Source of the DNA: Saccharothrix sp. HUAS TT1
GTDB taxonomy: Bacteria > Actinomycetota > Actinomycetes > Mycobacteriales > Pseudonocardiaceae
Reading direction: 5' to 3'
DNA: 64,000 nucleotides
Assembly: GCF_040744945.1 (NCBI RefSeq)
Contig: NZ_CP160453.1
Coordinates: 2,976,001 to 3,040,000, forward strand
In this document: one piece after another, positions 1-8,406 of the stretch
How positions within the stretch are numbered: position 1 is the stretch's first letter
How the letters are laid out: each line of letters opens with the position of its first letter
The notes under the pieces: model-generated
What the model was told of the DNA's origin: nothing
Database searches by the model: none
The model's input: the letters and a program-made list of their open reading frames with translations, nothing else
Translations under genes and position numbers: made by a program

Positions 1-1135
1 ACTTGCGGCCCATGGCCTTGGCGACCGATTCGCCCAGGGACGTCTTGCCGACGCCGGGAGGGCCGACCAGGGCCAGGACCGCGCCGGAACGGCGGCCGCC
101 CACCACGCCGAGACCCCGGTCCGCACGACGGCGGCGGACGGCCAGGTACTCGGTGATGCGCTCCTTGACGTCGGCCAGGCCCGCGTGGTCGGCGTCGAGG
201 ACGGCACGGGCGCCGGTGATGTCGTAGGAGTCCTCGGTGCGCTCGTTCCACGGCAGTTCGAGGACGGTGTCGAGCCACGTGCGGATCCAGCCGACCTCGG
301 GGGACTGCTCGGCGGTGCGTTCCAGCTTGTCGACCTCGGCCAGGGCGGCCTTGCGCACGGTCTCGGGCAGGTCGGCGCCCTCGACGCGGGCGCGGTAGTC
401 CTGCTCCTCGGTGGCGGGCTTGCCGTCCAGCTCGGCCAGCTCCTTGCGGATGGCGGCGAGCTGCTGGCGCAGCAGGAACTCCCGCTGCTGCTTCTCCACG
501 CCCTCCTTGACGTCCTTGCGGATCGTCTCGGCCACGTCCAGCTCGGTCAGGTGCTCGCGACCCCAGCCGAGCAGCTTCTCCAGCCGCTCGGTGACGTCGC
601 TGGTCTCCAGCAGCCAGACCTTCTGCTCGTCGCTGAGGTACGAGGCGTAGCCGGCCAGGTCGGCGAGCGCGGACGGGTCGTCCACCTGCTGCACCGAGTC
701 GACCACCTGCCACGCGCCGCGCTGCTGGAGGATCGTGGTCACCAGCGCGCGGTACTCGCGGGCCAGTTCGCGGGTGCGGTCGTCGACCGGTGGCTCGTCG
801 GCCACGGTCGCCTCCACCCAGAGCGCCGCGCCGGGGCCGGTGGTGCCGGTGCCGATGCGGACCCGCTCGGTGCCGCGCACGACGGCGGCGCGTTCGCCGC
901 CGGAGAGCCGGCCGACCTGTTCGATCAGCGCCAGCGTGCCGACCTTCGCGTACTTGCCGTCGAGCCGGGGCACCAGCAGCACCTTCGACTGACCGCCGGC
1001 GGCCGTCGCGGCCTCGATCGCGGCGCGGGCCTCGGCGGTGGCGTCCGAGCCGCTGATCCGGATCGGGACGACCATGCCCGGCAGCACGACCACGTCGTCC
1101 AGCGGCAGCACCGGCAGCGCCAACGTCTCGCCCAT
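1..1135 (-). CDS. lon: Lon protease, N-terminal part (cut by window edge)
   Basis: ATP-dependent cytoplasmic serine protease that degrades damaged and regulatory proteins. The visible 378 residues cover the N-terminal substrate-binding LON domain (starting MGETLALPVLPLDD), the coiled helical linker, and the start of the AAA+ module. The Walker A motif GPPGVGKTS, with Lys364, lies just before the window edge; the rest of the ATPase and the Ser-Lys protease domain are outside. The start is ATG, preceded by GGAGGG about five bases upstream. An HspR-type operator lies directly upstream, so heat-shock control is expected. Identification is firm. Confidence 0.97.
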   Translation of the reverse strand, partial: MGETLALPVLPLDDVVVLPGMVVPIRISGSDATAEARAAIEAATAAGGQSKVLLVPRLDGKYAKVGTLALIEQVGRLSGGERAAVVRGTERVRIGTGTTGPGAALWVEATVADEPPVDDRTRELAREYRALVTTILQQRGAWQVVDSVQQVDDPSALADLAGYASYLSDEQKVWLLETSDVTERLEKLLGWGREHLTELDVAETIRKDVKEGVEKQQREFLLRQQLAAIRKELAELDGKPATEEQDYRARVEGADLPETVRKAALAEVDKLERTAEQSPEVGWIRTWLDTVLELPWNERTEDSYDITGARAVLDADHAGLADVKERITEYLAVRRRRADRGLGVVGGRRSGAVLALVGPPGVGKTSLGESVAKAMGRK

Positions 1136-1147
1136 GATCCCTCCAAA

Positions 1148-1168
1148 GTTGAGTCTGACTGGCTCAAC
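1148..1168 (-). promoter_or_regulatory. HAIR-type HspR operator upstream of lon
   Basis: The 21-bp sequence is a 7-7-7 inverted repeat, GTTGAGT - 7 bases - GCTCAAC. It matches the HspR-associated inverted repeat CTTGAGT-N7-ACTCAAG at all but two positions. It lies 13 bases upstream of the lon start codon. In streptomycetes HspR represses dnaK, clpB and lon through this element, so the site probably gives heat-shock control of lon here. Confidence 0.8.
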
Positions 1169-1288
1169 CAAGATGAGCCCGGGATTGTTTCCGGTAGGTG
1201 TTCGCCCAGAGCGAGCGTCCATTCGGGGGTTGTGCCCGGTTTGCGGCGCCGCGACGATCACGCGGTCTACAGGCGAGGAGATGTGCGC

Positions 1289-2089
1289 ATGGAGCAGGCG
1301 AGCTGGGTCCCGTCCTCGGTCGACCTGGACCGGCCGAGCGCGGCCCGGATGTACGACTACTACCTGGGCGGTTCGCACAACTTCGCGGTCGACCGCGAAG
1401 CGGCGAAGTCGGTCGAGCAGATCTTCCCCGGCATGTCCGGGGCGGCCAGGGCCAACCGCTCGTTCCTGCGGCGGGCGGTGCGGTACCTGCTGTCGCAGGG
1501 CATCGACCAGTTCCTCGACCTGGGTTCGGGCATCCCGACGGTCGGCAACGTGCACGAGATCGCCCAGCAGACGAACCCCGCCGCCCGGGTCGTGTACGCC
1601 GACGTGGAGCCGGTGGCGGTGGCGCACAGCACGGCGTTGCTGGCCGACAACCCGATGGCCATGGCGATCCAGGCGGACCTGCGCGACCCGGACTCGGTGC
1701 TGGACGACGAGGAGGTCCGGTCGATGCTCGACTTCGACCGGCCCATCGGCCTGCTGATGGCCGCCGTGCTGCACTTCGTCCCGGACGAGGACGAGCCGCA
1801 CCTGGCGATCGCCCGGTACCGGGACGCGCTGGCGCCGGGCAGCTACCTGGCCGTCTCGCACGCCAGCTGGGACGGCGTGTCGCAGGAGGGCCAGGAGAGC
1901 GGTGAGCAGGTGAACGCCATCTACCGGCGCACCGACAGCCCGTTGGTGCTCCGCACGGGCGAGGAGATCGCCGCCTTCTTCACCGGCCTGGAGGTCGTGG
2001 AGCCGGGCATCGTGCCGCTGTCGGAGTGGCGGCCGGATTCCGACGACGCCTACATCAGCGCGTACGCGGGGGTCGGTCGGAAGGTCTGA
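1289..2089 (+). CDS. SAM-dependent methyltransferase of the PF04672 (DUF574) family
   Basis: A 266-residue protein of the actinobacterial S-adenosyl methyltransferase family PF04672. Diagnostic features are the N-terminal RPSAARMYDYYLGGSHNF segment, the SAM-binding region FLDLGSGIPT, and the acidic residues after VVYADVEP. These enzymes are numerous in actinomycetes and their substrates are mostly unknown; one could be a specialised-metabolite or regulatory methylase. The ATG start is preceded by GAGGAG nine bases upstream; the longer upstream reading frame is antisense to lon and not used. It is transcribed away from lon and alone. Confidence 0.93.
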   Translation: MEQASWVPSSVDLDRPSAARMYDYYLGGSHNFAVDREAAKSVEQIFPGMSGAARANRSFLRRAVRYLLSQGIDQFLDLGSGIPTVGNVHEIAQQTNPAARVVYADVEPVAVAHSTALLADNPMAMAIQADLRDPDSVLDDEEVRSMLDFDRPIGLLMAAVLHFVPDEDEPHLAIARYRDALAPGSYLAVSHASWDGVSQEGQESGEQVNAIYRRTDSPLVLRTGEEIAAFFTGLEVVEPGIVPLSEWRPDSDDAYISAYAGVGRKV

Positions 2090-2114
2090 CCGTCGCGGGT
2101 GCTCGGCGGCGTGG

Positions 2115-2696
2115 TCACAGCAGGCCCGCGCGGGCGGCGGCGAGGGCGGCGCGGGCGGAGCGCTCGGCGATGGCGCGGTCGACCGGCTCGCCGGTGACGA
2201 AGATCCGGTGGTACAGCGGCGCGCAGGTGAGGCGGATCAGCTCGACGGGGTCGGCCTGGGGCGGCAGCTCGCCGCGCTCGACGGCGCGGGTGACGACCCG
2301 GGCCGCCTCGGCCTGCCGGGCGGCGTAGAACCGCGCCTTGGCCTCCGCCGCGCGGCCGGACTGGAGGGCGGCGGCGACGACCGCGACCGGCACGGATCGA
2401 CGGGCGGGGTCGGCGAACGCGTCCGCGACCTCGGTGGCGATGGCGATCAGGTCGCCCTCGACAGTGCCGGTGTCGGGCACCGGCCACTCGTGCTCGCGGG
2501 TGTGGTCGAGGGTGTCGGCGATCAGCGCGTCGACCGTGCCCCAGCGGCGGTAGACGGTGGTCTTGTGCACGCCGGCGCGGTCGGCGACGTTCTCGACCGT
2601 CAGGCTGAGGTAGCCGCGCTCGGTCAGCTCGACCAGCACCGCTTCGAGGACGGCGGTCCGGACGCGGGCCGAGCGACCGCCTGGCCGTGAGGTCAT
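2115..2696 (-). CDS. TetR family transcriptional repressor
   Basis: A 193-residue TetR regulator. The N-terminal helix-turn-helix is clear (about residues 12-55, ending AGVHKTTVYRRWGTVDALI), followed by an all-helical ligand domain resembling TetR_C_33 proteins. The ATG start is preceded by GGAG; an upstream in-frame TTG is less likely. It is divergent from the Vat-like acetyltransferase gene, with two near-identical palindromes in the 74-bp gap between them. The usual logic for such pairs is that the repressor controls itself and the divergent enzyme and is released by a small molecule. Confidence 0.93.
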   Translation of the reverse strand: MTSRPGGRSARVRTAVLEAVLVELTERGYLSLTVENVADRAGVHKTTVYRRWGTVDALIADTLDHTREHEWPVPDTGTVEGDLIAIATEVADAFADPARRSVPVAVVAAALQSGRAAEAKARFYAARQAEAARVVTRAVERGELPPQADPVELIRLTCAPLYHRIFVTGEPVDRAIAERSARAALAAARAGLL

Positions 2697-2698
2697 GT

Positions 2699-2754
2699 GC
2701 AACTCCAGTTGCGTTAGTGGTATGTCCGTGCCACTCTAATGCAACACGAGTTGC
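2699..2754. promoter_or_regulatory. Duplicated TetR operator between tetR and acetyltransferase
   Basis: Two 14-bp palindromes sit in the divergent promoter region: GCAACTCCAGTTGC (2699-2712, perfect) and GCAACACGAGTTGC (2741-2754, near-perfect). Each is followed by GTTAG. A further partial dyad, TTAGTGG...CCACTCTAA, lies between them. The first touches the tetR start, the second lies just upstream of the acetyltransferase ribosome-binding site. They are the natural operator candidates for the adjacent TetR protein. Confidence 0.72.
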
Positions 2755-2770
2755 GTTAGGAGTTCTGCCT

Positions 2771-3430
2771 TTGATCCCCGACCCCACCGTCCTGCACCCG
2801 CTGCCGCACACCGACCGCGTGGTCCAGCTGAAGCCGCTGGTGACCTCGCCGATCATCGAGGTCGGCGAGTACACCTACTACGACGACCCGGAGCACGCGC
2901 TGGAGTTCGAGACCCGCAACGTCCTCTACGGGTACGGCGCCGAGAAGCTGGTGATCGGGAAGTTCTGCGCGCTGGCCACCGGCACCAGGTTCATCATGGC
3001 CGGGGCGAACCACCTCACCACCGGCGTGTCCACGTTCCCGTTCACGATCTTCGGCGGCACGTGGGGCGAGCGGACGATGGACCTGATCACCGGAATGGAG
3101 ACGCGCGGCGACACGGTGGTCGGCAACGACGTGTGGTTCGGCTACAACGCGCTGGTGATGCCGGGCGTGACGATCGGCGACGGCGCGATCATCGCGGCCG
3201 GCGCGGTGGTGACGTCCGACGTGCCGCCTTACGCGGTCGTGGGCGGCAACCCCGGTCGCGCGGTGAAGCGGCGGTTCTCCGACGAGGACGTGGCACGGCT
3301 GCTGCGCGCCAGGTGGTGGGACTGGCCGGTCGAGCTGATCACCGAGCACGTCCGCGCCGTCATGTCCGGCACACCCGCCGAGATCGAGCGGATCGCGCGG
3401 TCCCGCGGGGTTGACCTCAGGACGGGGTGA
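2771..3430 (+). CDS. Vat/CatB-type xenobiotic acetyltransferase (left-handed beta helix)
   Basis: A 219-residue hexapeptide-repeat acetyltransferase. It follows the Vat streptogramin A acetyltransferase and CatB layout throughout: VGEYTYYDD near the N-terminus, IGKFCALATGTRFIMAGANH with the catalytic His, GNDVWFGYNALVMPG and IGDGAIIAAGAVV beta-helix turns, then GGNPGRAVKRRF and the WWDWP C-terminal helix. Family members acetylate streptogramin A or chloramphenicol using acetyl-CoA; the substrate here is not proven. The start is TTG, with AGGAG eight bases upstream. Control is probably by the divergent TetR protein. Confidence 0.9.
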   Translation: MIPDPTVLHPLPHTDRVVQLKPLVTSPIIEVGEYTYYDDPEHALEFETRNVLYGYGAEKLVIGKFCALATGTRFIMAGANHLTTGVSTFPFTIFGGTWGERTMDLITGMETRGDTVVGNDVWFGYNALVMPGVTIGDGAIIAAGAVVTSDVPPYAVVGGNPGRAVKRRFSDEDVARLLRARWWDWPVELITEHVRAVMSGTPAEIERIARSRGVDLRTG

Positions 3431-4190
3431 TCGTCCAATCGCCGCCGGACATGACTTGGATGACCGCCGGACCGGACAGGAGCACCGTTCCCTCGTAGCC
3501 GCCGATGTGGTTCACCAGGAGTTCGACCCGGCCCTCCGCCAACTCGACCGCGTGCACGACGAAGTTGCTCTCACCGGTGTTGGTGATCCTCGCCTTCTTG
3601 CTGGAGCCCGTGAAGAACAACACCGCGTCCCCGGTCCCGGACATCGGGCCCCGAGCGGTGTCGAGGAGGTCGTGCTCACCGACCGTGATCGTCCAGGAGC
3701 CCGTCGCTTTGACCGTCAACGTCGAGGTGCGACTGCCGTCGCGGATGTCCATCCACCGGGTCCCGCTGTAGGCGCCGATCTCGTTCACCAGCAATGATTC
3801 GAAGCCGTCGCTCTTCAGCACCGTGTTGCCGGTGCAGGCCGGGCACTCGAACCTCACGACCTTGAAGCCGGCTGGGCGGTCCACCGCGATCACGTCGTCA
3901 CCGACGCCGGTGAACACCGAGGGCGGGGGAGGAGCGGTGGTGGTGGTGACCTTGGCTGTGGTGGACGTCGAGGTGGAGGCCGCGGGCGCGGGTCGGGCCG
4001 TCCCCGCGACGATCCGGCCGCTATTCCACCCGAACGCGGCGGCGACTGCCACGAGGACGAGGACCGCGCCGACGACCGGCCACTTCGGAGCCTTCTCCGG
4101 CTCGGGCGGAACGGGTGGGGCGCCCCATTGCCCAGGTGGGTGTGGAGGGGTCGGGCCAGCAGTCGGGGGATTGATCGGTAGGTGATCCAT
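3417..4190 (-). CDS. Membrane-anchored protein with proline-rich N-terminus, unknown function
   Basis: A 257-residue protein not recognised as a named family. It has a cytoplasmic Pro-rich segment (residues 1-37), one membrane helix (about 39-57, VVGAVLVLVAVAAAFGW), a Ser/Thr/Pro-rich linker and an extracellular beta-rich domain. That domain looks internally duplicated: LLVNEIGAYSG and LLVNHIGGYEG occur in equivalent positions, each followed by a strand and an SWTITVG or DWTITPS ending. ATG at 4190 is preferred because of AGGG seven bases upstream; an in-frame ATG at 4205 adds five residues. It overlaps the acetyltransferase 3' end by 14 bases, convergently. Confidence 0.8.
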   Translation of the reverse strand: MDHLPINPPTAGPTPPHPPGQWGAPPVPPEPEKAPKWPVVGAVLVLVAVAAAFGWNSGRIVAGTARPAPAASTSTSTTAKVTTTTAPPPPSVFTGVGDDVIAVDRPAGFKVVRFECPACTGNTVLKSDGFESLLVNEIGAYSGTRWMDIRDGSRTSTLTVKATGSWTITVGEHDLLDTARGPMSGTGDAVLFFTGSSKKARITNTGESNFVVHAVELAEGRVELLVNHIGGYEGTVLLSGPAVIQVMSGGDWTITPS

Positions 4191-4391
4191 GGAACTGCCC
4201 TGCATTCATCGCTGTGCCACCGGGAGAATCCGGACGCACTGTTCTTCGAAACGCGAGTACGGAGCGTTATGGACGGTGGGCGACGTTCACCCGAACGAGT
4301 TAAATCCTGATGGGTGGCAACGGAGGTGAAGCGCCGTTGACCAGCCGGTCGGCCTAGCGCCAGGCCGCCGGGCGCTGGGGGACCATGGCTC

Positions 4392-6305
4392 ATGGCCGAG
4401 GACTTCAACCGGTACTGCGACCTGACCATGCGCGGCGGCGCGACGAGCGGGGTCGTGTACCCGTTGGCGGTGGTCGAGCTGGCCCGGCACTACCGGTTCC
4501 GGTCGCTGGGCGGCGCTTCGGCGGGCGCGATCGGGGCCGCGTTCACGGCCGCCGCCGAGAAGGGGCGCGACCAGGGCGGTTTCGACAAGCTCGCCGACGT
4601 CGTCGACTGGTTCGCCGCACCCGGCTGGCGGATGGCGCAGCTGTTCCAGCCCAGCGAGGACACCCGCAAGCTGTACCGGGTCGTGGCGGCGTCGATGCAG
4701 CGCCGCGACTCCACCGGCCGCAGTCCGCTCCTGTGCCTGCTGCTGGCCCTGATCAGCGCGATCGGGTGGCGGTCACGGCTGTTCCTGGCGTTGGCGCTGG
4801 CGCTGTGGTTCGTCGGGCCAACGCTCTGGTTTCACTCGATCGAGTGGGGCTCCACGCCGACGTGGGTGCTGGTCGCGGTCATCGTCCTGACCGTGGTCGG
4901 GGTGTCGGCGATCGTGCTGCGCGTCCTGCCGGCGGGCGGCGACGCCTGGCTGCGCCGCGTCGGCACCGCCCTGCTCCTGGTCGTCCCGCTGGTCCCGGTG
5001 GCGCTCGGCGCCCGGTGGACGGCCGAGAGCCTGGCGAGCGCCGCCACCGCCGCCGTGTGGTGGGTGGTGCTCGGGTTCGCGCTGGTCAGCGCGGTCGTCC
5101 TCATCTACGGCCTGGGCGCCAAGCGGTTCCTCGACCGGATGGCCACCTCCATCCACTTCGGACTCGTGCCGGGCACCGGGTCGTTCCGGCCGGACTTCTG
5201 GGACCGGCGCTGCGGCGTGCCCGCCCCGACCGGCGTGCCGCCGCTGAGCGACTGGGTCGCCGACCGGCTGGACGACCTGTCCGGCGTCGTGGACCTGACC
5301 TTCGCCGACCTGACCACGAACCTGGTCCTGATGACGACGGACCTGTCCGAGGGCCGCCCCTACCGGCTGCCGTTCACGGAGCCTGCCGACGCGTGGCTGT
5401 ACTGCCGCGCGTGCCTGGCGAAGGTGCTGCCGCGGCGCACCGTCGACAAGCTCGGCGACGACGCCGCGGCGCACCGCTGCCCGCTGCACCCGGACGAGGC
5501 CGTGCGCGTGCTGCCGAAGAACCTGCCGGTCGCGCTGGCCGTGCGGATGAGCATGCCGCTGCCCGGCCTGATCGCCGCCGTGCCGCTGGTGCGCGCCGAA
5601 CCCGAACCGCGCGTGCACTGGTTCTCCGACGGCGGCATCACCAGCAACTTCCCCATCCACTTCTTCGACAACCTGCTGCCGCGCTGGCCGACGTTCGGCC
5701 TGAGCCTGCAGTCGTACCCGCCGGGCGACGACCGGGACGTGTGGCTGCCCGAGCAGGACGCCTCCACCGGCGGCGCGCCGTGGCGGGGCATCGGGCTGGT
5801 GCGGCAGTTCGCGTCGGCGATCCTGGACACGATGCTCGGCTGGCGGGACACCACGCAGTCCGCGCTGCCCGGCTACCGCGGTCGCATCGCGCACGTCCGG
5901 ATCGGCGCGCTGGAAGGCGGCACGAACCTGTTCATGCGCCCGGAGACGATCCGCGCCCTGGCCGAGCGGGGCGCGGAGGCCGGACGCGCGCTGCGCACCA
6001 GGTTCACCGAGGACGGCGGCGTGAAGACCGACCGCTACCGCTGGATCCGGATGCGGCTGGCGATGCGCGAGTACCGGCAGCTCGCCGAGCAGGCCGACCA
6101 GCGCGGCGACTTGTACCGCGACCTGACCGCCCGCTACCCGATCCCGGCGGACCTGCACGGCTGGTTCGCCACCGCGCCGACCGGCACGGACCCGCACGCG
6201 CGCGAGGTCGGCCTGACCCTGGACGCCCTGGGCGCGGTGCCCGACGGGCCGCTGGACGGCGAACCGCCCGTCGACCCCGACCTGCGGCTCACGCCGCCGG
6301 AGTGA
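4392..6305 (+). CDS. Patatin-like phospholipase with an inserted membrane domain
   Basis: A 637-residue protein. The N-terminus has the patatin oxyanion/nucleophile region, RGGATSGVVYPLA, then GGASAGAIGA with nucleophile Ser43. The catalytic Asp lies in SDGGITSNFP (Asp413). Between them, residues about 117-245 form roughly four to five hydrophobic helices, so the hydrolase domain is split by a membrane insertion. Four residues resembling a metal-binding knuckle follow (CRAC near 337, later CPLH). It is expected to hydrolyse lipid acyl esters at the membrane. ATG is preceded by GGGGGA. It converges with the hydrolase gene, with a 3-bp gap. Confidence 0.88.
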   Translation: MAEDFNRYCDLTMRGGATSGVVYPLAVVELARHYRFRSLGGASAGAIGAAFTAAAEKGRDQGGFDKLADVVDWFAAPGWRMAQLFQPSEDTRKLYRVVAASMQRRDSTGRSPLLCLLLALISAIGWRSRLFLALALALWFVGPTLWFHSIEWGSTPTWVLVAVIVLTVVGVSAIVLRVLPAGGDAWLRRVGTALLLVVPLVPVALGARWTAESLASAATAAVWWVVLGFALVSAVVLIYGLGAKRFLDRMATSIHFGLVPGTGSFRPDFWDRRCGVPAPTGVPPLSDWVADRLDDLSGVVDLTFADLTTNLVLMTTDLSEGRPYRLPFTEPADAWLYCRACLAKVLPRRTVDKLGDDAAAHRCPLHPDEAVRVLPKNLPVALAVRMSMPLPGLIAAVPLVRAEPEPRVHWFSDGGITSNFPIHFFDNLLPRWPTFGLSLQSYPPGDDRDVWLPEQDASTGGAPWRGIGLVRQFASAILDTMLGWRDTTQSALPGYRGRIAHVRIGALEGGTNLFMRPETIRALAERGAEAGRALRTRFTEDGGVKTDRYRWIRMRLAMREYRQLAEQADQRGDLYRDLTARYPIPADLHGWFATAPTGTDPHAREVGLTLDALGAVPDGPLDGEPPVDPDLRLTPPE

Positions 6306-6308
6306 GCG

Positions 6309-7241
6309 TCAGACCTGGTCCAGGAACTCGTCCACCTCGGCCAGCGCGCGCCTGCGCACCGGCTCGGCGGACAGGAACAGGTCGTGCATCCCGCCCTCGA
6401 CGTTCACGATCGACACCCGCTCGCCGATCTTCGGGCCCCACTGCCGCATGTGCTCCACGTCCAGCACGGTGTCCGCGGTCATAGCCTCCGGCGACCACGC
6501 CTTGGCGCGCAGGTGGCTGCGCCCCGACCGCAGCAGCAGCACGGGCACGCGCACGTCCAGCCCGCGGTGCAGCCGGGCGTGGCCGCGGCGGACCGCGCGC
6601 AGCCACCCGGCGTGCACCGGGAACGCCTCGATCGGCTTCCACGTCGTGTCGAAGTCCCACTCGCCGTGGTGGTCGCGGTGGATGCTCTCGCCGTACACCG
6701 GGCCGAGGCCGGGCTTGAGCACCAGCCGCGGCGCGAACCGGCCGACCCCGCGCACCAGGGCCGTGCCGACCGTGCGCAGCAGCCACGGCTCGGCCAGGTC
6801 CAGCCACGGGCTGTTGAGCACCAGCGCGTCCAGCACGTCGTCCGAGCGCCGCTCGTGCGCCCACAGGCTGGTGATGAGGCCGCCGGTCGAGTGGCCCACC
6901 ACCACGAGGCTCCGGTGGCCGTCCTCCTCGCGGATCACCCGGGCCGCCGCGTCGATCTCCTCGAAGTGCTCGGCCAGGTCGGTCACGAAGTTGGCCACCT
7001 GGCCCGGTCGCAGCGACCGGCCGTAGGCGCGCAGGTCGATGGCGTAGAAGTCGAAGCCGCGCGCGGTGAAGTGCTCGGCGACGTGCCGCTGGAAGAAGTA
7101 GTCGGCGAACCCGTGCACGTACAGCACCGCGCCGCGGATCGCGGGCCGCGCCTGGCGGCGGACCAGGGTGGCGGTCGCGTCACCGCCGCCCAGGGGCAGC
7201 GCGCGGGTCTCGTAGTCGGCGCCGAGCACGTCTGAGTTCAC
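6309..7241 (-). CDS. Alpha/beta hydrolase, monoacylglycerol-lipase-like
   Basis: A 310-residue cytosolic serine hydrolase of the Hydrolase_4 type. Features are the oxyanion strand AVLYVHGFADYFFQRH, the nucleophile elbow VVGHSTGGLI, and a late GGMHDLF carrying the catalytic His. Members release fatty acids from monoacylglycerols or lysophospholipids; the substrate here is inferred only at that level. The GTG start at 7241 has no clear Shine-Dalgarno but is preceded by CACACT and six bases, fitting a leaderless mRNA. A GTG 15 bases upstream is an alternative. It is divergent from the M48 gene. Confidence 0.88.
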   Translation of the reverse strand: MNSDVLGADYETRALPLGGGDATATLVRRQARPAIRGAVLYVHGFADYFFQRHVAEHFTARGFDFYAIDLRAYGRSLRPGQVANFVTDLAEHFEEIDAAARVIREEDGHRSLVVVGHSTGGLITSLWAHERRSDDVLDALVLNSPWLDLAEPWLLRTVGTALVRGVGRFAPRLVLKPGLGPVYGESIHRDHHGEWDFDTTWKPIEAFPVHAGWLRAVRRGHARLHRGLDVRVPVLLLRSGRSHLRAKAWSPEAMTADTVLDVEHMRQWGPKIGERVSIVNVEGGMHDLFLSAEPVRRRALAEVDEFLDQV

Positions 7242-7311
7242 CCGGTCAGTGTGCACTCCGATTCGTCCGATCGGGGATAGCCGGGGTGCGGGTCGTGGCA
7301 CTGTGTAAAGC

Positions 7312-8334
7312 ATGAGCAGCGAGGAGATCGAGCGGTCGAGCACGCGCGTGCGCTTCCCCGGCATCAGCCCGCGGACGTACGAGCACCCGGTCGACCGGGG
7401 GGCGTTGGCGGTCTTGCGCGCGGTGCCGGGCATCGGCCCGGTGCTGCAGGCGGTGGCGGGGGCGTTCACCGAGCGCGGTGAGCGGTTGGGTTACCTGGCG
7501 TCGAGCATCAGGGTCGGCCCGAAGCAGTACCCGGAGCTGGACCGGATCCGGTCGGAGGTGGCGGCGACGCTGGACGTCGACCCGGTGCCGGAGCTGTTCG
7601 TCAAGCGCGACCCGGTGCCCAACGCGATGACGCTGGGCATCGACAAGCCGTTCATCGTGCTGACCACCGGCCTGGTGGAGCTGCTGGACGCCGACGGGCT
7701 GCGGTTCGCCGTCGGGCACGAGATGGGGCACGTGCTGTCCGGTCACGCGCTGTACCAGACGATCCTGCAGCGGCTCATGCAGCTGCAGTACGGCCTGGGC
7801 TGGATGCCGGGCGGCTACTGGGCGATCACCGCGATCATCGCCGCGCTGCGCGAGTGGTACCGCAAGACCGAGCTGTCCTGCGACCGCGCCGGCCTGCTGT
7901 GCGTGCAGGACCCGGCCGCCGCGCTGCGGGTGCACGTGGCCATGGCGGGCGGCATGGACCTCAGCCAGGTCGACACGGCCGAGTTCCTGAAGCAGGCCAA
8001 GGAGTACGAGCAGGTCGAGGACGTGCGCGACAGCGTGCTCAAGCTGATCCGGACGTGGCCGCTGACCCACCCGATGGCCGTGGTGCGCGCCGCCGAGCTG
8101 CAGAGGTGGGCGGCGAGCGAGGAGTACCGCGCGATCCTGACCGGCGAGTACCAGCGGCGCGAGGACGACCGGCCGACCAGCTCGTTCACCGAGGACATCA
8201 AGTCGGCGGCCCGGTCGTACAAGGATTCGGCGGCCCAGTCCGAGGACCCGCTGATGAAGGTGTTCAACGAGCTCGGCGACGCGCTGTCCGGCGCGGCGGG
8301 CAAGGTGCGCTCCAAGTTCACCGGGTCGAACTAG
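7312..8334 (+). CDS. M48 family zinc metallopeptidase
   Basis: A 340-residue M48 (HtpX/Ste24-related) peptidase. The zinc motif is HEMGH (His136, Glu137, His140), and the third ligand region is ELSCDRAGLL. A hydrophobic stretch follows HEMGH (YQTILQ to ITAIIAAL), suggesting membrane association, but strong multi-helix anchors as in HtpX are absent. The C-terminal 70 residues are hydrophilic. It probably has a protein quality-control role. ATG lacks a good ribosome-binding site; CACTGT followed by seven bases suggests leaderless transcription. Confidence 0.9.
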   Translation: MSSEEIERSSTRVRFPGISPRTYEHPVDRGALAVLRAVPGIGPVLQAVAGAFTERGERLGYLASSIRVGPKQYPELDRIRSEVAATLDVDPVPELFVKRDPVPNAMTLGIDKPFIVLTTGLVELLDADGLRFAVGHEMGHVLSGHALYQTILQRLMQLQYGLGWMPGGYWAITAIIAALREWYRKTELSCDRAGLLCVQDPAAALRVHVAMAGGMDLSQVDTAEFLKQAKEYEQVEDVRDSVLKLIRTWPLTHPMAVVRAAELQRWAASEEYRAILTGEYQRREDDRPTSSFTEDIKSAARSYKDSAAQSEDPLMKVFNELGDALSGAAGKVRSKFTGSN

Positions 8335-8370
8335 TCCGCTTGGCCGAGCGCGGTCCGCCGTTCTGGCTAA

Positions 8371-8401
8371 CCTCCTCCTGGTGGACTCGATCAGGAGGAG
8401 G
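8371..8401 (+). promoter_or_regulatory. Perfect hairpin sequestering the trypsin ribosome-binding site
   Basis: CCTCCTCCTG (8371-8380) is the exact reverse complement of CAGGAGGAGG (8392-8401), with an 11-base loop. The right arm is the Shine-Dalgarno of the following protease gene, whose ATG is at 8407. In the transcript the ribosome-binding site would be fully paired. No U-run follows, so a terminator is less likely. If transcription starts inside the left arm, the hairpin would not form. Confidence 0.7.
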
Positions 8402-8406
8402 GGCCG

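Noticed and set aside
185..1288. Upstream extension of the methyltransferase reading frame
   Set aside because: It runs antisense through lon; the good ribosome-binding site and family N-terminus place the start at 1289.
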